Positions 10,845 through 18,858 of a stretch of 18,858 nucleotides of DNA are shown one piece after another. The position numbers and the translations under genes are program-made. Numbering within the stretch: the first letter of the stretch is position 1; the number at the start of each line of letters is the position of its first letter. Under the pieces are notes generated by a model, which was given only the letters and a program-made list of their open reading frames with translations, was not told the origin of the DNA and made no database searches. The stretch is from the NCBI RefSeq assembly GCF_008831285.2, contig NW_022205122.1, positions 1-18,858 on the forward strand. Reading direction: 5' to 3'. This DNA is from Nymphaea colorata (Eukaryota > Streptophyta > Magnoliopsida > Nymphaeales > Nymphaeaceae).

Positions 10845-11202
10845 GATTGAAATCGCAAGTTCATATGGATACAAATGGGATCTATGCATTACTTTGAATG
10901 CGTGTAATTAGTCCGATGAGTTGAATTTGTTGTTACATCTATAGTGAACGATCTAAAGGATTGAAATCACGCGTTCGTACCAATACAAGTGAGATTTAAA
11001 TGATTCATATGATCATGCATGCTTAATTGAATGTGTTTAACTTGTTGTTACATCTATATTAAATGATTTAGTAGATCGAAATCACAAGTTTGTATGAAAA
11101 TGAATGAGATTCGAGTGATTCATTTGGTGTCTTATGGTTTACCTAATGTGTTTCACTAGTTGTTACATTTATAATGATTCTTAATACGGATGTCCTTAAC
11201 AA

Positions 11203-11450
11203 GTGATTCATTTGGTGTCATATAGTTAACCTAATGTGTTTCACTTGTAATTTAATTGAATGTGCTTAACAAGTGAATTAGGTTAACAATAGGGCACCAA
11301 ATGAATCACTCAAATCTCATTCATTTTCATGCAAGCCTGTGATTTCAATCTACTAAATCATTTAACATGGATATAACAATAAGTCAAGTACATTCAATAA
11401 AGTATGCGTGATCATATGAATCACTTAAATCTGACTCGTATTGGTACGAC
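11203..11450 (-). repeat. Fold-back hairpin and inverted A-B pair (units 4/5)
   Basis: Arms are 11203-11248 and 11269-11309, and the inverted block runs 11269-11450. This is the reference copy, joining intact sequence on both sides. Confidence 0.92.
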
Positions 11451-12844
11451 TATAGTGCACGATCTAAAGGATTGAAATTACAAGTTCGTATCAATACAAG
11501 TGCGATTTAAGTGATTCAAATGATCACACATACTTAATTGAATGTGCTTAACTTATTGTTACATCCATGTTGCTTGATTAAGTGAACTGAAATCACAAGT
11601 TTGTATGAAAATGAATGTGATTCGAGTGATTCATTTGGTGTCTTATAGTTAACCTAACGTGTTTCACATGTTATTACATCCATGATCAATGATTTAAATA
11701 ATTAAAACTCACAAGTTTATATGGATATAAAGGAGACCTATGCATTAGTTTGATCCTTTCTAGTTTGTACGATAAGTTGAACATGTTGTTACATCTATAG
11801 TGATCGATGCACAAGTTCACATCAATACGAGTGGGATTTAAGTGATTCAATTGATCACGCATATTTAATTGAATGTACTTAACTTGTTGTTACGTTTATA
11901 TTAAATGATTTAGTAAATTCAAATCATAGGTTTATATGAAAATGAATGGGATTCGAGTGATTCATTTGGTGTCTTACAGGTAACTTAATGTGTTTCACTT
12001 GTTATTACATACATTTGATCACTTATGTTTAATCGAGAGATTATGTGATTCATTTTTACTTGTTCTTACATACATTTGATAACTTATATTTAATTGAATG
12101 TGCGTAACCATTTGTTACATACGTATAGAATGACTTAGTGGCTTGAAAAAAGAAGTCCGTTTGGAAATGAATGAGAGTCAAGTCACTATATTGGTCCCTT
12201 ATAGTTAATCTAATGTATTTCACTTGTTATTACATCTATAATGAATGATTTAAATGGTTGAAATCACAAGTTTATATGGATACAAATGGTTGAAGTCACT
12301 ATATTTGTACACGTGTAGTTAGTCCGATGAGTTGAATTTGTTGTTACATCTATAGGGAACGTTCTAAAGGATTGAAATCACATGTTCGTACGAATACAAG
12401 TGAGATTTAAGTGATTCATATAATCATGCATACTTAATTGAATGTGTTTAACTTGTTGTTACGTCTATAATAAATGATTTAGTAGATTGAAATCACAAGT
12501 TTGTGCGAAAATGAATGAGATTCGAGTGATTCATTTGGTGTCTTGTAGTTAACCTATTGTGTTTCACTTGTTATTACATCTTTGATCAATGATTTAAATG
12601 ATTAAAACTTACAAGTTTGTATGGATATAAAGGAGACCTATGCATTAGTTTGATCCTTGTAGTTAGTTCAATAAGTTGAACTAGTTCTTACATCTATGGT
12701 GATCGATGTAAGGAATTGAAATCACAAGTTCGTATCAATACGAGTGGGATTTAAGTGATTCATTTTATCACACATACGTAATTGAATGTGCTTAACTTGT
12801 TTTACGTCTATATTAAATGATTTAGTAGATTAAAATCATAGGTT

Positions 12845-12955
12845 TGTTGTAAATCATTGTTTTAATATATGTGATCATATGAAATTGAAATACAATTGTA
12901 TAATATGATGATTTAAGTGTCATTTTATCATAATACGTTTGAATGGAATACATAT
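12845..12955. other. Degraded, deletion-rich patch in HOR unit 5
   Basis: After the start of B4 (ggtttgt) about 110 bp of corrupted sequence appears. It can be recognised as an eroded repeat of the C3-end and A4 monomers, with aaattgaaatacaattgtat for aattgaaatcacaagttcgtat and atttaagtgtcattttatca for atttaagtgattcattttatca. Canonical D2 sequence (ggaatacatatataatgaatg) resumes at about 12946. It replaces about 245 bp of the reference unit. Confidence 0.72.
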
Positions 12956-13393
12956 ATAATGAATGATTTAAATGATTGAAATCACATGTTCATTGGATAC
13001 AAACGCGTGTAGTTAGTCGATGAGTTGAATTTATTGTTACAACTATAGTGCACGATCTAAATGATTGAAATCACAAGTTCGTATCAATACAAGTGCGATT
13101 TAAGTGATTCAAATGATCACACATACTTAATTGAATGTGCTTAACTTGTTGTTACATCCATATTGCTAGATTAAGTGAATTCAAATCACAAGTTTGTGTG
13201 AAAATAAATGAGATTTGAGTGATTCATTTGGTGTCTTATAATTAACCTAATGTGTTTCACTCGTTATGACATCTATGATCAACGATTTAAACGATAAAAA
13301 CTCACAAGTTTATATGGATGTAAAGGAGACCTATGGATTAGTTTAGTTTGATCCCTTGTAGTTTGTTCAATAAGTTGAACATGTTGTTACATC

Positions 13394-13431
13394 TCATTCA
13401 TTTGTATCCATACGCACACTAAATCACTCGT
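13394..13431 (-). repeat. Short inverted insert between C5 and A6 (unit 5)
   Basis: This copy is identical in the parts compared to that at 10373. Unit 3 has no copy because its patch removes the region. Confidence 0.75.
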
Positions 13432-14222
13432 CTCAATACGAGTGAGATTTAAGTGATTCATTTGATCACGCATACTTAATTGAATGTGCTTAACTTGTTG
13501 TTACGTCTATATTAAATGATTTAGTATATTGAAATCATAGGTTTGTATGGAAATGAATGAGATTTGAGTGATTCATTTGGTGTCTTGTAGGTAACCTAAT
13601 ATGTTTCACTTGTTATTACATATATTTGATCACATATATTTAATTGAGAGATTAAATGATTCATTTTCACTTGTTATTACATATATTTGATCAATATATT
13701 TAATTGAGTGTGCGTAGCCATTTGTTACATACGTATAGAATGACTTAGTGGCTTGAAATAAGAAGTTCGTTTGGAAATGAATGAGAGTCAGGTCATTAAG
13801 TTGGTCCCTTACAGTTAATCTAGTGTATTTCACTTGTTATTACATCTATAATGAATGATTTAAATGATTGAAATCGCAAGTTCATATGGATACAAATGGA
13901 TCTATGCATTACTTTGAATGCGTGTAATTAGTCCGATGAGTTGAATTTGTTGTTACATCTATAGTGAACGATCTAAAGGATTGAAATCACGCGTTCGTAC
14001 CAATACAAGTGAGATTTAAATGATTCATATGATCATGCATGCTTAATTGAATGTGTTTAACTTGTTGTTACATCTATATTAAATGATTTAGTAGATCGAA
14101 ATCACAAGTTTGTATGAAAATGAATGAGATTCGAGTGATTCATTTGGTGTCTTATGGTTTACCTAATGTGTTTCACTAGTTGTTACATTTATAATGATTC
14201 TTAATACGGATGTCCTTAACAA

Positions 14223-14469
14223 GTGATTCATTTGGTGTCATATAGTTAACCTAATGTGTTTCACTTGTAATTTAATTGAATGTGCTTAACAAGTGAATTA
14301 GGTTAACAATAGGGCACCAAATGAATCACTCAATCTCATTCATTTTCATGCAAGCCTGTGATTTCAATCTACTAAATCATTTAACATGGATATAACAATA
14401 AGTCAAGTACATTCAATAAAGTATGCGTGATCATATGAATCACTTAAATCTGACTCGTATTGGTACGAC
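14223..14469 (-). repeat. Fold-back hairpin and inverted A-B pair (units 5/6)
   Basis: Arms are 14223-14268 and 14289-14329, and the inverted block runs 14289-14469. It is one base shorter than the other copies because of a gap in cactcaatctc just after the right arm. Confidence 0.91.
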
Positions 14470-15562
14470 TATAGTGCACGATCTAAAGGATTGAAATTAC
14501 AAGTTCGTATCAATACAAGTGCGATTTAAGTGATTCAAATGATCACACATACTTAATTGAATGTGCTAACTTATTGTTACATCCATGTTGCTTGATTAAG
14601 TGAACTGAAATCACAAGTTTGTATGAAAATGAATGTGATTCGAGTGATTCATTTGGTGTCTTATAGTTAACCTAACGTGTTTCACATGTTATTACATCCA
14701 TGATCAATGATTTAAATAATTAAAACTCACAAGTTTATATGGATATAAAGGAGACCTATGCATTAGTTTGATCCTTTCTAGTTTGTACGATAAGTTGAAC
14801 ATGTTGTTACATCTATAGTGATCGATGCACAAGTTCACATCAATACGAGTGGGATTTAAGTGATTCAATTGATCACGCATATTTAATTGAATGTACTTAA
14901 CTTGTTGTTACGTTTATATTAAATGATTTAGTAAATTCAAATCATAGGTTTATATGAAAATGAATGGGATTCGAGTGATTCATTTGGTGTCTTACAGGTA
15001 ACTTAATGTGTTTCACTTGTTATTACATACATTTGATCACTTATGTTTAATCGAGAGATTATGTGATTCATTTTTACTTGTTCTTACATAATTTGATAAC
15101 TTATATTTAATTGAATGTGCGTAACCATTTGTTACATACGTATAGAATGACTTAGTGGCTTGAAAAAAGAAGTCCGTTTGGAAATGAATGAGAGTCAAGT
15201 CACTATATTGGTCCCTTATAGTTAATCTAATGTATTTCACTTGTTATTACATTATAATGAATGATTTAAATGGTTGAAATCACAAGTTTATATGGATACA
15301 AATGGTTGAAGTCACTATATTTGTACACGTTAGTTAGTCCGATGAGTTGAATTTGTTGTTACATCTATGGGAACGTTCTAAAGGATTGAAATCACATGTT
15401 CGTACGAATACAAGTAGATTTAAGTGATTCATATAATCATGCATACTTAATTGAATGTGTTTAACTTGTTGTTACGTCTATAATAAATGATTTAGTAGAT
15501 TGAAATCACAAGTTTGTGCGAAAATGAATGAGATTCGAATGATTCATTTGGTGTCTTGTAGT

Positions 15563-15568
15563 TAACCT
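15563..15568. other. 345-bp trimer deletion junction in HOR unit 6
   Basis: Sequence to the left (gtcttgtagttaacct) is B3-specific and sequence to the right (aatgtgtttcac, then acatatatttga) is B4-specific. The two B monomers are 345 bp apart in intact units, so one C3-A4-B4 equivalent is cleanly lost. The shared hexamer taacct marks the crossover. Confidence 0.87.
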
Positions 15569-16189
15569 AATGTGTTTCACTTGTTATTACATATATTTGA
15601 TTACTTATATTCAATTGGAGATTAAGTGATTCATTTTCACTTGTTATTACATATAATTGATCACTTGTATTTAATTAATGTGCGTGACCATTTCTTACTT
15701 ACGTATAAAATGACCTAGTGGCTTTGATACCAGAAGTTCGTTTGGAATACATATATAATGAATGATTTAAATGATTGAAATCACATGTTCATGTGGATAC
15801 AAACGCGTGTAGTTAGTCCGATGAGTTGAATTTGTTGTTACAACTATAGTGCACGATCTAAAGATTGAAATCACAAGTTCGTATCAATACAAGTGCGATT
15901 TAAGTGATTCAAATGATCACACATACTTAATTGAATGTGCTTAACTTGTTGTACATCCATATTGCTAGATTAAGTGAATTCAAATCACAAGTTTGTGTGA
16001 AAATAAATGAGATTTGAGTGATTCATTTGGTGTCTTATAATTAACCTAATGTGTTTCACTCGTTATGACATCTATGATCAACGATTTAAATGATAAAACT
16101 AAAGTTTATATGGATGTAAAGGAGACCTATGGATTAGTTTAGTTTGATCCCTTGTAGTTTGTTCAATAAGTTGAACATGTTGTTACATC

Positions 16190-16226
16190 TCATTCATTTG
16201 TACCCATACGCAACTAAATCACTCGT
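16190..16226 (-). repeat. Short inverted insert between C5 and A6 (unit 6)
   Basis: This is a variant copy with one substitution (tacccatacg for tatccatacg) and one missing base (gcaactaaatc for gcacactaaatc). Confidence 0.72.
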
Positions 16227-16993
16227 CTCAATACGAGTGAGATTTAAGTGATTCATTTGATCATACATACTTAATTGAATGTGCTTAACTTGTTGTTACG
16301 TCTATATTAAATGATTTAGTATATTGAAATATAGTTTGTATGGAAATGAATGAGATTTGAGTGATTCATTTGGTGTCTTGTAGGTAACCTAATATGTTTC
16401 ACTTGTTATTACATATATTTGATCACATATATTTATTGAGAGATTAAATGATTCATTTTCACTTGTTATTACATATATTTGATCAATATATTTAATCGAG
16501 TGTGCGTATCCATTTGTTACACACGTATAGAATGACTTAGTGGCTTGAAATAAGAACTTCGTTTAAATGAATGAGAGTCAGGTCATTAAGTTAGTCCCTT
16601 ACAGTTAATCTAGTGTATTTCACTTGTTATTACATCTATAATGAATGATTTAAATGATTGAAATCGCAAGTTCATATGGATACAAATGGGATCTATGCAT
16701 TACTTTGAATGCGTGTAATTAGTCCGATGAGTTGAATTTGTTGTTACATCTATAGTGAACGATCTAAAGAGAAATACAAGTGAGATTTAAATGATTCATA
16801 TGATCATGCATGCTTAATTGAATGTGTTTAACTTGTTGTTACATCTATATTAAATGATTTAGTAGATCCAAATCACAAGTTTGTATGAAAATGAATGAGA
16901 TTCGAGTGATTCATTTGGTGTCTTATGGTTTACCTAATGTGTTTCACTAATTGTTACATTTATAATGATTCTTAATACGGATGTCCTTAAAAA

Positions 16994-17240
16994 GTGATTC
17001 ATTTGGTGTCATATAGTTAACCTAATGTGTTTACTTGTAATTTAATTGAATGTGCTTAACAAGTGAATTAGGTTAACAATAGGGCACCAAATGAATCACT
17101 CAAATCTCATTCATTTTCATGCAAGCCTGTGATTTCAATCTACTAAATCATTTAACATGGATATAACAATAAGTCAAGTACATTCAATAAAGTATGCGTG
17201 ATCATATGAATCACTTAAATCTGACTCGTATTGGTACGAC
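16994..17240 (-). repeat. Fold-back hairpin and inverted A-B pair (units 6/7)
   Basis: The right arm is 17059-17099 and the inverted block runs 17059-17240. The left arm, from 16994, lacks one base (gtgtttacttg) and the sequence just before it reads ttaaaaagtg instead of ttaacaagtg. The stem is otherwise preserved. Confidence 0.9.
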
Positions 17241-18858
17241 TATAGTGCACGATCTAAAGGATTGAAATTACAAGTTCGTATCAATACAAGTGCGATTTAA
17301 GTGATTCAAATGATCACACATACTTAATTGAATGTGCTTAACTTATTGTTACATCCATGTTGCTTGATTAAGTGAACTGAAATCACAAGTTTGTATGAAA
17401 ATGAATGTGATTCGAGTGATTCATTTGGTGTCTTATAGTTAACCTAACGTGTTTCACATGTTATTACATCCATGATCAATGATTTAAATAATTAAAACTC
17501 ACAAGTTTATATGGATATAAAGGAGACCTATGCATTAGTTTGATCCTTTCTAGTTTGTACGATAAGTTGAACATGTTGTTACATCTATAGTGATCGATGC
17601 ACAAGTTCACATCAATACGAGTGGATTTAAGTGATTCAATTGATCACGCATATTTAATTGAATGTACTTAACTTGTTGTTACGTTTATATTAAATGATTT
17701 AGTAAATTCAAATCATAGGTTTATATGAAAATGAATGGGATTCGAGTGATTCATTTGGTGTCTTACAGGTACTTAATGTGTTTCACTGTTATTACATACA
17801 TTGATCACTTATGTTTAATCGAGAGATTATGTGATTCATTTTTACTTGTTCTTACATACATTTGATAACTTATATTTAATTGAATGTGCGTAACCATTTG
17901 TTACATACGTATAGAATGACTTAGTGGCTTGAAAAAGAAGTCCGTTTGGAAATGAATGGAGTCAAGTCACTATATTGGTCCCTTATAGTTAATCTAATGT
18001 ATTCACTTGTTATTACATCTATAATGAATGATTTAAATGGTTGAAATCACAAGTTTATATGGATACAAATGGTTGAAGTCACTATATTTGTACACGTGTA
18101 GTTAGTCCGATGAGTTGAATTTGTTGTTACATCTATAGGAACGTTCTAAAGGATTGAATCACATGTTCGTACGAATACAAGTGAGATTTAAGTGATCATA
18201 AATATGCATACTTAATTGAATGTGTTTAACTTGTTGTTACGTCATATAAAATGATTTAGTAGATTGAAATCACAAGTTTGTGCGAAATGAATGAGATTCG
18301 AGTGATTCATTTGGTGTCTTGTAGTTAACCTATTGTGTTCACTTGTTATTACATTTTGATCAATGATTTAAATGATTAAACTTACAAGTTTGTATGGATA
18401 TAAAGGAGACCTATGCATTAGTTTGATCCTTGTAGTTAGTTCATAAGTTGAACTAGTTCTTACTCTATGGTGATCGATGTAAGGATTGAAATCAAAGTTC
18501 GTATCAATACGAGTGGGATTTAAGTGATTCATTTTATCACACATACGTAATTGAATGTGCTTAACTTGTTGTTACGTCTATATTAAATGATTTAGTAGAT
18601 TAAAATCATAGGTTTGTATGAAATGAATGATATTGGAGTGATTCATTTGGTGTCTTGTAAGTAACCTAATGTGTTTCACTTGTTATTACATATATTTGAT
18701 CACTTATATTTTAATTGAGAGATTAAGTGATTCATTTTCACTTGTTATTACATATAATTGATCACTTGTATTTAATTGAATGTGCGTGACCATTTCTTAC
18801 TTACGTATAGAATGACCTAGTGGCTTTGATACCAGAAGTTCGTTTGGAATACATATAT
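17159..18858. repeat. HOR unit 7 (1,700 bp, cut by window end)
   Basis: The first 470 or so bases (to about 17633) are in exact register with unit 4. After that, one-base gaps become frequent, for example gtggattt at about 17631, aggtacttaatg at about 17767, cactgttatt at about 17785 and gattgaatcac at about 18152. The window ends in the truncated D2 monomer. Confidence 0.93.

Larger units (their letters stand above)
10411..11202 (+). repeat. Eight-monomer block, copy 3, truncated by fold-back (A6-B6-X3-D3-C6-A7-B7)
   Basis: The block follows the A-B-X-D-C-A-B order, but its final C is replaced by a 14-bp linker after B7 and the fold-back arm starting at 11203. A6 lacks the normal start box because the short inverted piece precedes it. 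Confidence 0.8.
8213..11368. repeat. HOR unit 4 (3,156 bp, reference copy)
   Basis: This is the most intact copy and is used as the reference. Monomer starts are: C-tail 8295, A1 8314, B1 8429, C1 8544, A2 about 8654, B2 8760, X1 about 8875, D1 8985, C2 9100, A3 9214, B3 9329, C3 9444, A4 9559, B4 9674, X2 about 9789, D2 9899, C4 9951, A5 10042, B5 10157, C5 10272, short inverted piece 10373, A6 about 10411, B6 10506, X3 about 10620, D3 10730, C6 10845, A7 10959, B7 11074. These are followed by the fold-back arm at 11203 and the inverted A-B pair at 11269-11450. The unit boundary at 8213 is only a phasing choice and falls inside the inverted block. Confidence 0.95.
11369..14387. repeat. HOR unit 5 (3,019 bp, with degraded patch)
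   Basis: The copy keeps exact register with unit 4 for its first 1,287 bp. Single-base gaps then appear near 12656 and 12800. A degraded patch follows at about 12845-12955, replacing most of the B4-X2-D2 region with about 130 bp net loss. Further one-base gaps occur near 12993, 13018, 13899 and 14331. The rest matches unit 4. Confidence 0.92.
14388..17158. repeat. HOR unit 6 (2,771 bp, trimer-deleted and diverged)
   Basis: This copy lacks one A-B-C trimer (345 bp) with the junction at 15563-15568, and has another gap of about 20 bp near 16769. Unlike the other copies it also carries true substitutions across its second half, for example tcatacatac for tcacgcatac at about 16260, gtatccattt for gtagccattt at about 16506, and agatccaaatc for agatcgaaatc at about 16864. 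It therefore looks like a diverged HOR variant with consensus gaps on top. Confidence 0.9.
1..18858. repeat. Higher-order satellite DNA array (115-bp monomer, 3,156-bp HOR)
   Basis: The whole window is tandem satellite. Nearly every stretch of about 115 bp contains a variant of the start box tgaaatcacaagtt and of the end box acttgttRttac, with class-specific sequence between. Class A has ttaattgaatgtgcttaac, class B has gtgattcatttggtg followed by gttaacctaatgtg, and class C has ggatataaaggagacc or ggatacaaatgg followed by gttgaa. The array is phased into seven units starting at 1, 2513, 5667, 8213, 11369, 14388 and 17159. No non-satellite sequence, transposon insertion or gene interrupts it. 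Such arrays usually belong to centromeric or heterochromatic DNA; that role is inferred here, since no kinetochore-protein binding motif was recognised. Both ends of the array lie outside the window. Confidence 0.97.

Noticed and set aside
11203-11309. Rho-independent terminator or MITE-like terminal inverted repeat
   Set aside because: The stem is AT-rich, has no T run of terminator type, no target-site duplication and no element-specific ends. Both arms are plain B monomer sequence, so a satellite inversion explains it.
15037-15240. A related 67-codon minus-strand frame
   Set aside because: This is the paralogous X1-D1 segment. It opens here only because unit 6 lacks one base (acataatttg for acatacatttg), so it is a chance product of a gap.
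1-18858. CENP-B box or other known centromere-protein motif
   Set aside because: No sequence fitting TTCGNNNNANNCGGG was seen. Runs of CGGG are absent from the monomers I read. Centromere function therefore cannot be claimed from motif evidence.
1-18858. CRISPR array, since short near-identical boxes recur at regular distances
   Set aside because: The sequences between boxes are themselves repeated and diverged monomers, not unique spacers, and the period of about 115 bp and the class structure are those of satellite DNA.

Overview
The window is one continuous block of eukaryotic satellite DNA. I see no credible gene, RNA gene, transposon or CRISPR array in any of its 18,858 bases. The sequence is AT-rich (roughly 30% GC on the lines I counted). 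It is built from diverged monomers of about 115 bp that share two conserved boxes, tgaaatcacaagtt near the start and acttgttRttac near the end. No open frame is longer than 67 codons, and the ones that exist repeat with the satellite. This points to centromeric, pericentromeric or other heterochromatic DNA of a eukaryote with large tandem arrays. I cannot name the species or separate plant from animal.

The organisation is nested. Level 1 is the 115-bp monomer, in classes I call A, B, C, D and X. Level 2 is an A-B-C trimer of 345 bp. Level 3 is an eight-monomer block, A-B-X-D-C-A-B-C, of about 914 bp. Level 4 is a higher-order repeat (HOR) of 3,156 bp, holding an A-B-C trimer, two eight-monomer blocks, a third truncated one, and a fold-back inversion of about 182 bp that reverses an A-B pair. 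Phasing units on the sequence ggatataacaataagtc gives starts at 1, 2513, 5667, 8213, 11369, 14388 and 17159. Their lengths are 2512, 3154, 2546, 3156, 3019, 2771 and 1700 (cut by the window end). Unit 4 (8213-11368) is the full reference copy.

Copies are very homogeneous. Units 3 and 4 have equal length over their first 1,664 bp, and units 2 and 4 differ in length by only two single-base gaps. The length variants have separate causes. Unit 1 carries a deletion of about 640 bp at position 240. Unit 6 lacks exactly one 345-bp trimer. Units 3 and 5 contain deletion-riddled patches (about 7331-7637 and 12845-12955) that look like uncorrected long-read sequence rather than evolved satellite. Single-base gaps also build up after about 17,630.

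The features most worth following are the four-level nesting, the inversion fixed in every HOR copy with its strong hairpin, and a concentric dyad symmetry inside the A monomer. No functional system beyond satellite or heterochromatin architecture can be supported from the sequence.
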